This document shows, piece by piece, positions 51,004-60,168 of a stretch of DNA of 64,000 nucleotides. This DNA is from an uncultured Dysosmobacter sp. (lineage in GTDB: Bacteria > Bacillota > Clostridia > Oscillospirales > Oscillospiraceae): NCBI GenBank assembly GCA_934590165.1, contig CAKTOO010000016.1, forward strand, positions 4,360 to 68,359, in the 5' to 3' direction. How positions within the stretch are numbered: position 1 is the first letter of the stretch; every line of letters starts with the position of its first letter. The notes beneath the pieces are model-generated. The model was not told where the DNA came from. It saw only the letters and a program-made list of their open reading frames with translations, and made no database searches. The position numbers and the translations under genes were made by a program.

Positions 51004-52568
51004 GCAAGACCATCAATACCATCCTGAACCTGAAAGACAATATGTCAAAGGGCCTTTACCGGGTGGCTAAAAACACGGAGGGCGTCACAAAGGAGATGGC
51101 CAGCGCCACCTACCGGGCCACGCAGTTCGGGAAAAAGACAAGTGACGCCATTACAAAAGTCACTGCGAAGACCCTCAAGTGGGGCGCGGTGACAGCTACT
51201 GCCATCGGCACCCTGGCGGCGAAAACGGGACTCAGCGAGGCAATGGACCTGGAGGGTTACCGCCTGCAGCTGGAAACGGCCACCAAGGACACCCAAAAGG
51301 CCAGCCAGATCATGCAGGACGCCATCACCCTTGCCAATAAGACGCCTTTTGAGGGCGGCGAGCTGGTGGAGGGCGTGGCCAAGTTTGAGAGCATGGGCAT
51401 GAGCGCCAGTGAGTGGCTGTCCCGCGCCGGAAACATGGCGGCCGCCACCAACAAGGGCTTTGACCAGGCGGTGGAGGCCCTCATTGACTCCCAGAACGGC
51501 GAGCTGGAGCGGCTGAAGGAGTTCGGCATCACCAAGGCAAAGGTGCTGGAGCAGGGCGAAAAAATGTTTACCGGCGTGCAGATCGCCAACAACTCCGGCC
51601 AGATCGTCAACCAGGAGAAATTCAACGAGGCGATGATCGCCTTGATAGAGGACCGCTTCGCCGGCGGCATGGAAAAGCAGGCCACCACGCTGAAGGGCGT
51701 GTGGAGCACCATCACCGGCGTGACCAAATCCAGCCTTGCCACCATCGTGGGCATCTCTTCTGACGGCAGTATCAAGGCGGGAAGCGCTCTGGATCTGCTG
51801 AAGGACAAGGCTACGCTGCTATCCGGAAAATTGCAGCAGTGGCAGCAGGACGGCACCATCGACCGCCTGGCCACACAGTTTTCGGACGGTCTGGCCAAGG
51901 GCATCGACCTGGCCAGCCAGGCGGGGCAATGGGTGCTGGACCACGGGGACACCATCAAAGGCATCCTAGCAGGCGTCGGCACGGCCATTGGCGGCATTAA
52001 AATCCTGAAGTTTGCAAGCGACACAGCCAGCACGGTGAAAACTGCAGCACTGTTTGGACAAACACTGCTTGCGCTGGTCGGTTCCGGCGGGCCTGTTGGG
52101 CTTGTGATTGCTGGCGTCGCCGGCGTCAGTGCAGTTGTCGGCCTGCTGGCGGCCAACTGGGACACCGTGAAAGAAAAGGCCGGCGCCGCGCTGGACTGGA
52201 TCAAGGAAAAGCTGGACGCCGCCAAGGATTGGTGGGGTAATTCCACTCTTGGAAAAGGCATAACCGCCATCACCGGCTGGTTCAAAGGATGGGGCTCCGA
52301 AAACAGCGCCTCCAGCTTTCCCGGCAACGCCACCGGCACCAGCTATTTCGGCGGCGGCTGGACCCGCGTCAATGAGCGGGGCGGCGAGATCGTGAACCTG
52401 CCCAACGGCAGCCAGATCATCCCCCACGACATCAGCCGCCGGATGAACGGCGGCAGCATCAGCGTGCATGTGGTGGTCCAGGGCAATGTCATTGGCAACG
52501 AGGCCTACGCGGATCAGCTGGGCAACACCATTGTGCAGCGCATCCTGCGGGCTCTGGACAACGTGTGA
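51000..52568 (+). CDS. Tail tape measure protein
   Basis: 522 aa. The N-terminal helical part (LNLKDNMSKGLYRVAKNTEG) precedes a tape-measure core (LQLETATKDTQKASQIMQDA) and two hydrophobic stretches around residues 320-385 (KGILAGVGTAIGGIKILKF, LVIAGVAGVSAVVGLLAANW). The C-terminus has NERGGEIVNLPNGSQIIPHD. GTG start overlaps the chaperone end. It is short for a tape measure, so a short tail is predicted. Confidence 0.9.
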   Translation: MSKTINTILNLKDNMSKGLYRVAKNTEGVTKEMASATYRATQFGKKTSDAITKVTAKTLKWGAVTATAIGTLAAKTGLSEAMDLEGYRLQLETATKDTQKASQIMQDAITLANKTPFEGGELVEGVAKFESMGMSASEWLSRAGNMAAATNKGFDQAVEALIDSQNGELERLKEFGITKAKVLEQGEKMFTGVQIANNSGQIVNQEKFNEAMIALIEDRFAGGMEKQATTLKGVWSTITGVTKSSLATIVGISSDGSIKAGSALDLLKDKATLLSGKLQQWQQDGTIDRLATQFSDGLAKGIDLASQAGQWVLDHGDTIKGILAGVGTAIGGIKILKFASDTASTVKTAALFGQTLLALVGSGGPVGLVIAGVAGVSAVVGLLAANWDTVKEKAGAALDWIKEKLDAAKDWWGNSTLGKGITAITGWFKGWGSENSASSFPGNATGTSYFGGGWTRVNERGGEIVNLPNGSQIIPHDISRRMNGGSISVHVVVQGNVIGNEAYADQLGNTIVQRILRALDNV

Positions 52569-52576
52569 GGCGGCTT

Positions 52577-53002
52577 ATGGTCAAAGTGATCTTTTCCATT
52601 AACAACAACGAGGAGGTACTGGTACTTCCCATGGTGCCTTCGGACTTCGGCCCGGACAGCGCCCAGAATAACGACACGTTTGATGGCCTTTCCCGGGACT
52701 ATAACACCATCGGCACCATGGGCCTTTGGCAGATGTCCTGGAGCGGCATTTTCCCGGTGGGCCACCGCTATGGCTTCATGCCGGCAGACGCGGAGACCGA
52801 CGGCTGGAAATGCGTCAGCTTTTTTGAACGCAACCGGCCCCGCAAGCTGCCTTTCCGCATCATCCTGCTGGACAGCGGCGGCGTGTGCCGCCTGAATTCC
52901 CCCTGCACCGTGGACGACTTCGGTTGGCGTGTGCAGCGGAACGGAGACATCTCGTATAGCATCAGCGTGCGGGAGTACCGGTTTGTCTCGGGGGTGAAGT
53001 GA
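52577..53002 (+). CDS. Baseplate/tail protein, XkdP position
   Basis: 141 aa, beta-rich: EVLVLPMVPSDFGPDSAQNN near the N-terminus and DFGWRVQRNGDISYSISVRE at the end. In position and N-terminal sequence it fits XkdP-like proteins, but it lacks the C-terminal LysM domain. The ATG at 52577 follows GTGAGG. Confidence 0.75.
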   Translation: MVKVIFSINNNEEVLVLPMVPSDFGPDSAQNNDTFDGLSRDYNTIGTMGLWQMSWSGIFPVGHRYGFMPADAETDGWKCVSFFERNRPRKLPFRIILLDSGGVCRLNSPCTVDDFGWRVQRNGDISYSISVREYRFVSGVK

Positions 53003-54042
53003 TGAGCCAGGCCTATGTGGATGACCACCGCTTTTTGCTGTATCAAGGCGGCTCCGTCCGGGACATCACGGAGGTGGTGGGCGATCCCCAGCTCCGTGAC
53101 GAGCTGGACGCGCTGAGCGTGGAGGTGACCTTCCAGGCTCTGCGGAACGACAAAAATGACAAGTATGCCCACTGGTACGGCATCAGCCCCGGAGACAAGC
53201 TGCGCATCGTCAACCACGGAACGGAGATCTTCTCCGGCGTGATCTTAACGGTTGGGCAGGACGGCTCCGTCACCGCCAACGACCCGGGCTGGCATCTGAC
53301 CAAGAGCCAGATCATCCTGCAATGCAGCAATGCTCCCGCCAGCGACGCCGTTGCACGGATGTGCGCCAAGGCTGGCATCCCCGCCGGCACGCTGGGTCTG
53401 CCGCCCACCCGGATCTCCAAGGTCTGGTGGGGCGACACACCTGAAACCATCCTGGCGGACATCCTGTCCATCTGCTCCGCCGAGACCGGGAAAACGTATC
53501 GGAGGCGTGTGCGCAGCGGCCGGCTGACGGTAGCGCCGCTGCCGGCGGAGCCCATTACCCTATATCACCGCCCGGCGGACAATCTGCGGGCCTTTGACGC
53601 ATCCTTGGCCAAGGGCAGAATCTCCGGCAGCGACAGCATGGAGGACCTGGTCAACAGCGTCATCCTGACGGACGGCAGCGGTGACGGAGGTAAAATCCTG
53701 GGCCGTGCCTACAACGCCGCCAGTATCGCCAAATACGGCCTTTTGCAAACAGTGGAAAGTCTGAGCGGGGACGAGAACACCGCACAGGCCCGCCAGCGCA
53801 TCCAGAATCTGCTGGCGGAAAAGGACCGCATCACCAAGGAGCGGACCATTGACGACCTGCTTGGGACCGACGAATGCGAGAGCGGCGTGCTGGCCAATTT
53901 CGTGGAAAACCGCTATGACGTGGGCGGTCCCCTGCGGATCACCAGTGTGACCCACAGATATGGGTCTCCGCACATGATGAGCGTGACCGTGGAGATGGCG
54001 GAGCCCCGGGCCGCCGGCGGCAGCGACACCATCCAGGTGTAA
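53002..54042 (+). CDS. Baseplate hub protein, XkdQ/gpD-like
   Basis: 346 aa of the late-control gpD/XkdQ family, which forms the hub trimer at the tube tip. Blocks: PQLRDELDALSVEVTFQALR, ISPGDKLRIVNHGTEIFSGV, SGSDSMEDLVNSVILTDGSG. Start overlaps the previous stop by one base. Confidence 0.9.
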   Translation: MSQAYVDDHRFLLYQGGSVRDITEVVGDPQLRDELDALSVEVTFQALRNDKNDKYAHWYGISPGDKLRIVNHGTEIFSGVILTVGQDGSVTANDPGWHLTKSQIILQCSNAPASDAVARMCAKAGIPAGTLGLPPTRISKVWWGDTPETILADILSICSAETGKTYRRRVRSGRLTVAPLPAEPITLYHRPADNLRAFDASLAKGRISGSDSMEDLVNSVILTDGSGDGGKILGRAYNAASIAKYGLLQTVESLSGDENTAQARQRIQNLLAEKDRITKERTIDDLLGTDECESGVLANFVENRYDVGGPLRITSVTHRYGSPHMMSVTVEMAEPRAAGGSDTIQV

Positions 54043-54052
54043 GGAGGAGACC

Positions 54053-54373
54053 ATGGCAGCATGGGATTACGAGCTTGCCAGAAAGCTCAAGCGTCAAACA
54101 TCAGCCGCGGCCACGACACCAACGATTTTGGAGGGCGTCGTGGCCCGTGTAAGCCCGCTGACGGTGTCCCTTTGTGGTGGTGAGGTCATGGCACCGCCCT
54201 TGCCTCTGAACGCCGTTGTGGGCGCCCAGGGGCTTTACAGGGACGCGGAAAGCGGGCACCTGTATCTGGACACCTGGAAGACCGGCGACCGCGTGTGCTG
54301 CGCCCTCATGGGCGGCACGGTGGTCATTCTTGGCCGCCTTGGCGGCACAAACTGGACCATCCCTGAGAGGTGA
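54053..54373 (+). CDS. Baseplate protein, DUF2577/XkdR-like
   Basis: 106 aa. An OB-like beta-rich domain: EGVVARVSPLTVSLCGGEVM, LYLDTWKTGDRVCCALMGGT and VVILGRLGG. Located between XkdQ- and XkdS-like genes, as in PBSX. Confidence 0.85.
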   Translation: MAAWDYELARKLKRQTSAAATTPTILEGVVARVSPLTVSLCGGEVMAPPLPLNAVVGAQGLYRDAESGHLYLDTWKTGDRVCCALMGGTVVILGRLGGTNWTIPER

Positions 54374-54376
54374 CCT

Positions 54377-54814
54377 ATGGAATACACCATGTTTCCGGCC
54401 ATCCCGTCCACCGTCCCGGCGCAGGCCGCCGAGAATATCGGGCGGGTGCCGGCATTTGATCCGGAGACAAACACGTTTTTGACCAAAGACGGCGCCCTGG
54501 TGGAGCGGAGCGGCCGGGAAGCTGTGCGGCAGTGGATCGATTTGATGCTGCGCCAGCAGATCGACCGAGTGCCCATCTACCGGACGGACAGCGAGGTCAA
54601 AATCGGCGTGGACCATGACCTCATCGGCAGCAAGCTGCCCACCGGCCTGCAAAACGCCGAAACGGAGCGGTATATCCGGGAGACCATGAGCTACTGTCCG
54701 GCCATCCGCACCGTGCAGGACTTTTCCATGTCCCGCCGGGGGCGGGCCTGCTTCGTTACATTTACCGCCGTGCTGTATACCGGCGAGACTTTGGAGGTGA
54801 GCGCGAATGTCTGA
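54377..54814 (+). CDS. Baseplate wedge protein, DUF2634/XkdS-like
   Basis: 145 aa, gp25-like wedge: LVERSGREAVRQWIDLMLRQ, then YRTDSEVKIGVDHDLIGSKL and CFVTFTAVLYTGETLEVSA. Anchors the sheath to the baseplate. Overlaps the next gene by eight bases. Confidence 0.88.
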   Translation: MEYTMFPAIPSTVPAQAAENIGRVPAFDPETNTFLTKDGALVERSGREAVRQWIDLMLRQQIDRVPIYRTDSEVKIGVDHDLIGSKLPTGLQNAETERYIRETMSYCPAIRTVQDFSMSRRGRACFVTFTAVLYTGETLEVSANV

Positions 54815-55862
54815 GATCCTGGATGCCATGCTGGCGGCCATGCCGGACAGCTACCAGAAGACCGTTGGCTTTCCCACCTATGACCTGCTGGCCGCCGCGG
54901 CGCTGCGTCTGGCGGAGACGGAGGGGACGCTTGAGACCGTGAAAACAAAGCTGGACCCGGCCAACCTTACCGGCGCGGAGCTGGACGCCTACATCGAGCC
55001 CCGCACAGGCCAGGCCCGAAATCCGGCCACCTACGCCATCGGCGTGCTTCATGTGACCGGCACCGGGACCATCAACGCCGGGGACCTCTTTGAGAGTGGC
55101 GGCGGTATCCAGTTTGCGGCCACGGAAACCGTGACCATTTCCGGAAGCGGAACAGTTCCTATCCAGTGCACGCAGCCGGGAGCCGTGGGGAATCTGCCTG
55201 CCGGCAGTATTACCATGATGCCCGTGCAGCTGGCCGGCATCATCAGCGTGTCCAATTCGGATACGACCCACGATGGATATGACGAGGAGAGCGACGCCGC
55301 CTATTACAGCCGCTTTCTCCTGCGAATCCAGACGCCGCCCACCTCCGGGAACGTCTACCATTATATGAGCTGGGCACTGGAAGTCTCCGGTGTAGGCGCC
55401 GTGCAGGTCTACCCATTGGGCCACGGTGCCAACAGCGTGGATGTGGTGCTCATTGATGACGCCGGGAAGCCCGCCAGCAGCACACTGGTGGATGCGGTGC
55501 AGGCGCACATCGACCCTGGAAGCGAGGGCCTTGGAAAAGGAGAGGCTCCCATCGGTGCTTACTGCTATGTCAGCGCCGCCACAGCGGTAAGTGTAAATCT
55601 GTCGCTGACCGTCAAAACGACCCAGGGCGCATCTCAGAGCGATGTGACGCAGGCTATTAAGGACGCGGTGAGCGCATATCTGGCGTCCATCGCATTCCGG
55701 CAGAGTTATGTGTCCGTGGCGCAGATCTCATTGGCTATCCTTAGCGCCCAAGGCGTGCAGGACTATGAAAACCTGCTGGTCAACGGATCTTCTGCCAATA
55801 TCGCGATCCTGGACCGGCAAGTGGCTGTTTTGGGGGAGGTGACCATCTCGTATGCTTCATAA
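54807..55862 (+). CDS. Baseplate J-like protein (XkdT)
   Basis: 351 aa, Baseplate_J family. Blocks: TGAELDAYIEPRTGQARNPA, FESGGGIQFAATETVTISGS, YYSRFLLRIQTPPTSGNVYH and VYPLGHGANSVDVVLIDDAG. Forms wedges around the hub. Overlaps the next gene by 11 bases. Confidence 0.93.
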   Translation: MSEILDAMLAAMPDSYQKTVGFPTYDLLAAAALRLAETEGTLETVKTKLDPANLTGAELDAYIEPRTGQARNPATYAIGVLHVTGTGTINAGDLFESGGGIQFAATETVTISGSGTVPIQCTQPGAVGNLPAGSITMMPVQLAGIISVSNSDTTHDGYDEESDAAYYSRFLLRIQTPPTSGNVYHYMSWALEVSGVGAVQVYPLGHGANSVDVVLIDDAGKPASSTLVDAVQAHIDPGSEGLGKGEAPIGAYCYVSAATAVSVNLSLTVKTTQGASQSDVTQAIKDAVSAYLASIAFRQSYVSVAQISLAILSAQGVQDYENLLVNGSSANIAILDRQVAVLGEVTISYAS

Positions 55863-56376
55863 CCTTCCCCAGCAATATCGAAAAGACCCTTGGGTTTTGG
55901 CTCTTGTCCATGCCATCATCTCGTCCATGGAGAATATGGACCTGGATGCTACATCGATCGTGGACCAAATGAGTTTGGATAAAGTGACTTGGAATTTGCC
56001 TGTTGAAGAGCGGGTGGCCGGTATCACGCCAGCGCCCGGAGCCACACAGGAAGACAGAAGAAGCACGCTGAAAGGGAAATGGCGCTCCGGTGAGAAAGTG
56101 TCCCTCGCCACACTCCAATCCGTTGCCAGCGTCTGGAACAAGGGCAAAATCAATGCGGCCTTTACCGGTGGCCGCATTGTGGTGACATTCGCGGATACGC
56201 TTGGCATCCCGGAAGACCTGGAGGGCTTAAAAGCCGCGCTCCGTGATTTCGCGCCGGCACACCTGCAAATCGACTACATCATCAAGTACAACACTTGGAC
56301 CAGTGTCAACGCAAAGACCTGGGGTGATATGGCTGCCTATACCTGGGCCGCAGCAAAGGAGAGTGAGATCGCGTGA
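55852..56376 (+). CDS. Baseplate protein, DUF2313/XkdU-like
   Basis: 174 aa. Pattern LPQQYRKDPWVLALVHAIIS, WNLPVEERVAGITPAPGATQ, RDFAPAHLQIDYIIKYNTW. Equivalent of gpI/XkdU, joining baseplate to fibres. Confidence 0.88.
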   Translation: MLHNLPQQYRKDPWVLALVHAIISSMENMDLDATSIVDQMSLDKVTWNLPVEERVAGITPAPGATQEDRRSTLKGKWRSGEKVSLATLQSVASVWNKGKINAAFTGGRIVVTFADTLGIPEDLEGLKAALRDFAPAHLQIDYIIKYNTWTSVNAKTWGDMAAYTWAAAKESEIA

Positions 56377-56930
56377 AAACAACCACGAATTTAGGATTTA
56401 AAAAACCGGAAGCATCTGATTTCATCTCACCGGATGCGTTTAATGACAATATGGATGCGCTGGATAAGTTGCTTCCTAAGAAAGCAGACTTGGGGAATGA
56501 CGGGAAAATCCCGTCCAGTCAAGTCCCTTCCGCAGCAACGGAATCCGCTTTAAGCGGCGCATCCACAAAAGACGCTCCCGCTGATACAGATGGCCTTGTT
56601 CTTGTGGACAGCGAGGCATCCGGTGCCACAAAACGGATTCTCTGGAGTAAATTCAAGGACGTTCTCAGCAATGTGTTCGCATCCAAGAGCCACACGCACG
56701 TGAAAGCGAATATCACGGATTTTCCTTCCACAATGCCGCCCAGCGCCCACACACAGGCCGCGAGTACGATCACCGCCGGAACATTTGCCGGGAAGGTCCG
56801 TGCGAATGCATCCGCGATGTCTACGCTCACAACGCCTCAGCTGCGGGACATCGTCTTTACAAACACAGATCCAGGCACCGGGGCATCCCGCAGCGAGCCG
56901 GACGGGACGGTGATCGCTGTCTATGAGTAA
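56373..56930 (+). CDS. Short tail-fibre or fibre-adaptor protein
   Basis: 185 aa. It starts TTNLGFKKPEASDFISPDAF NDN..., a typical first block of Firmicutes phage tail fibres, followed by Ala/Ser/Thr-rich sequence with SHTHVKANITDFPSTMPPSA (HxH iron- or trimer-type motif). Too short for a full receptor-binding fibre, so it may link the baseplate to the next protein. Confidence 0.75.
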   Translation: MKTTTNLGFKKPEASDFISPDAFNDNMDALDKLLPKKADLGNDGKIPSSQVPSAATESALSGASTKDAPADTDGLVLVDSEASGATKRILWSKFKDVLSNVFASKSHTHVKANITDFPSTMPPSAHTQAASTITAGTFAGKVRANASAMSTLTTPQLRDIVFTNTDPGTGASRSEPDGTVIAVYE

Positions 56931-58026
56931 AAAAGTATATGCCGTGCTAAACGGCGTCACGAAAAAAATCAGAAAAAATTATGCCGTGATCGGAGGCATC
57001 ACCCGCAAGCTCCGGAGGGAGTACGTCGTTTTAAACGGTGTTACCAGACCGTTTTGGACAGGTGGAGAAGCTGCGTATTATGGAACAGATCATCTGTATG
57101 CAGGCGCCCAGGACCCGGCATATGCCAGTACTCCAAAGCACGCTATTTTTCATAGCGGATTTGGTGTTGGCTCCAATCTAACGCAATACATGACATCTTT
57201 TGATGCAACGCTTGTGAAAACCAATCAGATGATCAACAGCCGGTATGAACATGCTGGCGGCTGCATCGGGAAAATTGCCATTTTTGCCGGTGGGCGGAAT
57301 AGCGCGTCTTCCTCCGATGTTACGGCCATAACAGAGGCCTTCGACGAGACGCTTACATCGGTGGATTGTCCAAGCCTTAGAAAAGGCCGCTGCAATCTGG
57401 CAGGAGCAAATGCCGGTTCTTACTTGGTATTTTCCGGTGGAGAAACTGTTTCCGGCGCCGGATCATCGCATCATACCGATACCGCATATGGAGACGCCTA
57501 TACGGAATCGCTCACAAAAGTATCTGTGGATATGTCCGTTGAGGACCGGACCTGGCGGGGCGCAACATTGCCGAGCCACGCTCTCTTTGCAAAAAAGAGC
57601 ATTGCAAACGCGTTCAATGGATCACTTACCAGATCCTTGCCTGGCGGTCCAGACGCAGCTATCTATCAAGGAACAGAATTGCATGGAAAAGCAATGTTTG
57701 CCGATGAAAACGGAAACCTGCAAGTGTACAATTCAGATTTAACGAAAACCGTTGCTTCCGGATTGAGTTCTGCAAGAATCAGCTATGGATGTACAACGCT
57801 GGATGAGTGGGCGATTTTTGCGGGCGGAAGGGTTTCTGGAGAATCGGCGAGCTATCAAACATCTGTTGAGGCGTTTGAAGATGATCTTACCAGGATCACG
57901 CTCACCGCTTTGTCAACTGGACGATATAACCTTTCCGGCGCGCATGTCGGTGACTTCGCCTTTTTCGCTGGCGGATATACCAGTGATAAAAAACCGACAT
58001 CGCTTGTTGACATTTATAGAATTTGA
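56923..58026 (+). CDS. Kelch-like beta-propeller tail protein
   Basis: 367 aa. The first 46 residues hold three repeats of a YxVxxGxT[KR] unit (starting about residues 6, 20 and 34). The rest is made of repeated blades with the pattern GKIAIFAGGR, SYLVFSGGE, EWAIFAGGRVSG, DFAFFAGGYTSDKK, similar to kelch repeats, at least five blades. Codon use is more AT-rich than the upstream baseplate genes. Probable receptor-binding protein or fibre tip for host-surface recognition. Confidence 0.75.
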   Translation: MSKKVYAVLNGVTKKIRKNYAVIGGITRKLRREYVVLNGVTRPFWTGGEAAYYGTDHLYAGAQDPAYASTPKHAIFHSGFGVGSNLTQYMTSFDATLVKTNQMINSRYEHAGGCIGKIAIFAGGRNSASSSDVTAITEAFDETLTSVDCPSLRKGRCNLAGANAGSYLVFSGGETVSGAGSSHHTDTAYGDAYTESLTKVSVDMSVEDRTWRGATLPSHALFAKKSIANAFNGSLTRSLPGGPDAAIYQGTELHGKAMFADENGNLQVYNSDLTKTVASGLSSARISYGCTTLDEWAIFAGGRVSGESASYQTSVEAFEDDLTRITLTALSTGRYNLSGAHVGDFAFFAGGYTSDKKPTSLVDIYRI

Positions 58027-58037
58027 GGAGATTCGAT

Positions 58038-58391
58038 ATGAAACGATATGCGATTTGGGATAAGCAGTCTGCTATCATCACGCCCTCTGGCGCAGTATTC
58101 ACGGCGGAACAGTGGAAGCAGAAATTCCCCGCTGCGGCGCTGGACAGCATCACAGTGGTCTGCGCCGCCGGAGAAATCAATGGGGCATTATTCAGCACGC
58201 TTGGCCAGATGAAACAGAACTATGCGCTGAAGGGATGCGATTTTTCCGCGTGCACCAGTAACCAGGAGATTTTGCAGGCAATCGAAGACTTCGAAGATGC
58301 GGAACAAGCGGCTGCCGCTGATGCAGCGTCCGAACCGACTGCTGAAGAGCGCATTGCCGCGGCGCTGGAATATCAGAATTTGATGTCTTGA
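58038..58391 (+). CDS. Small tail-region protein
   Basis: 117 aa, ATG at 58038 after GAGGAG. Mixed N-terminal half (YAIWDKQSAIITPSGAVFTA) and an Ala/Glu-rich helical C-terminus. It is in the position of XkdW but shows no clear family relation. Confidence 0.65.
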   Translation: MKRYAIWDKQSAIITPSGAVFTAEQWKQKFPAAALDSITVVCAAGEINGALFSTLGQMKQNYALKGCDFSACTSNQEILQAIEDFEDAEQAAAADAASEPTAEERIAAALEYQNLMS

Positions 58392-58403
58392 GGAGGAAAT
58401 AAC

Positions 58404-58574
58404 ATGACCAATAAGGACATGGCGGCAACCAACTATGCAAGAGGTCTCTGGACAGATGACATGCTGGCAAGGCTTGTTGAAAAGGGCCGTTTGACCGCAT
58501 CTGAGTATCAGGAAATCACAGGAACAGCGTACCCCGGCGCTGCTGAAGTTGACACTAGTTCAAATCAGGGATAG
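58404..58574 (+). CDS. XkdX-family small protein
   Basis: 56 aa, ATG at 58404 after GAGGAGGAA. ARGLWTDDMLARLVEKGRLT then ASEYQEITGTAY matches the XkdX family found after tail-fibre genes in PBSX-like phages. Function unknown. Confidence 0.75.
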   Translation: MTNKDMAATNYARGLWTDDMLARLVEKGRLTASEYQEITGTAYPGAAEVDTSSNQG

Positions 58575-58592
58575 CAAAGATGGAGGTGCGTT

Positions 58593-59984
58593 ATGCTCCA
58601 ATTTAACAATTGGCAGATCTCCGTCACCGGCCTGATCGCCCGGCAGTACGATAACCTGTCCAGGCGCATTGACGTGGAGGGAGACCTCCCGGCGGGCTAT
58701 ACCTGGCAGCTGCTGGTGCAGTGCGGCGGCAACGCGGATACCATCCTGCTGGAAGCCACGGAGAATGGCGCAGGAGCGCTTCTGACGGCGGATAACCTGT
58801 CCAAGGCCGGAGAGTACTACATCCAGCTGCGGGGCGTCCTGGAGGCCGACGGCATCACCAGGCGGCACACCAACGTGGTGAGCGCCTACATCCCGGAGAG
58901 CCTGACGGGCCTGGGGACCTGGCCGGAGGTGCCCACGGAGTTTGCCCAGGCGGAAGCCCGCATCCTGGAGCTGTACCGTCACCCGCCCGTTCCCGGCAGC
59001 AACGGCTGCTGGCTGGTGTGGGACACGGACAAGGGCGACTATGTGGAGAGCCAGCTGGCCCTGCCGGATGTGTCTGTGGGGCCCCAGGGGCCGAAAGGCG
59101 ATAAGGGTGATAAGGGCGACCCTGGCCCGCAAGGCCCACAGGGAGAAGTAGGCCCGCAAGGTCCCCAGGGCGTCCAGGGCCCGGAGGGGCCACAAGGCCC
59201 CAAGGGCAATACCGGGTCTACCGGAGAGGCCGGCCCTGTTGGTCCCCAGGGGCCGCAGGGTGAAACGGGACCCCAGGGGCCGAAAGGAGACACCGGCGAG
59301 CAGGGCCCCAAGGGAGATGCCGGAGACACAGGGCCCCAGGGACCTGCTGGCCCCCAAGGTGAGCAAGGCATCCAGGGTGAGCAAGGTCCGCAGGGTCCCG
59401 CCGGTCCCCAGGGCGAGCAGGGGCCGAAGGGCGACCCGGGCGCTGCCTACACCCTCCCCATCGCCAGCTCCACGCAGCTTGGCGGCGTGCAGCCGTCCGC
59501 AAAGACAGACGATATGACACGGGCGGTCGGCGTGGATGAGACCGGCGCACTGTGGACGGCGCCGGGCGGCGGAGAAGACAAATATAAACTTATCGCATAC
59601 CACGAAACAACAGATGAAGATGTAACAGGTACATGGATCGCATGGACTTATGATACCTACGATGATGGATCACCATTAAAAATCCATGATATTCTGGTAG
59701 CTATCGAAAATTATAAAGGTTCTGGATATTTTTATGTAAAAGGTTTTAGCGGATCATCCTGGAATTGGTTGCAAATTTGGCCAAATACTGGCAAAGCAGC
59801 AAGGCTTGAAGCTGTGCTAACGGATGATCTAACCTTTATGCTAAAAAGTACAATATTGTCTGATAAAGCGTCAACATTCGTTTCTACTTTATCTAAGATT
59901 AATGGGCCAATCGATAAAATAGAAATTGGTTGCGCAGCAGGAGTAACTGAAGCAGGCATGAAATTTTACGTATACGGGCGGTAA
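58593..59984 (+). CDS. Collagen-like tail fibre
   Basis: 463 aa. Residues 1-165 are a globular beta-rich head (QFNNWQISVTGLIARQYDNL) with PPVPGSNGCWLVWDTDKGDY. Residues ~163-287 are collagen-like Gly-X-Y triplets with many GPQGPKGD/E units, presumably trimeric. Residues ~300-325 (YTLPIASSTQLGGVQPSAKT) form a conserved linker. The last 130 residues are a different beta-rich domain whose DNA (from about 59580) is markedly AT-rich, suggesting that the receptor-binding tip was exchanged. Fibre for host adsorption. Confidence 0.9.
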   Translation: MLQFNNWQISVTGLIARQYDNLSRRIDVEGDLPAGYTWQLLVQCGGNADTILLEATENGAGALLTADNLSKAGEYYIQLRGVLEADGITRRHTNVVSAYIPESLTGLGTWPEVPTEFAQAEARILELYRHPPVPGSNGCWLVWDTDKGDYVESQLALPDVSVGPQGPKGDKGDKGDPGPQGPQGEVGPQGPQGVQGPEGPQGPKGNTGSTGEAGPVGPQGPQGETGPQGPKGDTGEQGPKGDAGDTGPQGPAGPQGEQGIQGEQGPQGPAGPQGEQGPKGDPGAAYTLPIASSTQLGGVQPSAKTDDMTRAVGVDETGALWTAPGGGEDKYKLIAYHETTDEDVTGTWIAWTYDTYDDGSPLKIHDILVAIENYKGSGYFYVKGFSGSSWNWLQIWPNTGKAARLEAVLTDDLTFMLKSTILSDKASTFVSTLSKINGPIDKIEIGCAAGVTEAGMKFYVYGR

Positions 59985-60166
59985 TGGATATGAGAATTTG
60001 CGTAAACGGTGTTTTGCGTGATGCAACAGCGGAAGAAATCGAAATATTTGAAGCCATGGAAAAGAGTGCTAAAGAATATTACCAAAATCAAACGTCTGAG
60101 GAGCGCATCGCCGCCCTGGAGGATGAGCTGGCGGCGACCAAAATCCTGCTTGGATTGGAGGAATGA
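59984..60166 (+). CDS. Small protein after the fibre
   Basis: 60 aa, ATG overlapping the fibre stop. A short beta start (RICVNGVLRDATAEE) is followed by a charged helix ending ATKILLGLEE. Similar small proteins often follow tail-fibre genes. Function unknown. Confidence 0.6.
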   Translation: MDMRICVNGVLRDATAEEIEIFEAMEKSAKEYYQNQTSEERIAALEDELAATKILLGLEE

Positions 60167-60168
60167 CC

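Noticed and set aside
59080..59450. Dense short repeats that could suggest a CRISPR or tandem-repeat array
   Set aside because: They encode in-frame Gly-X-Y collagen triplets; there are no regular spacers.
56373..59984. Possible diversity-generating retroelement acting on the tail proteins
   Set aside because: No reverse transcriptase gene or template/variable repeat pair is seen anywhere in the prophage.
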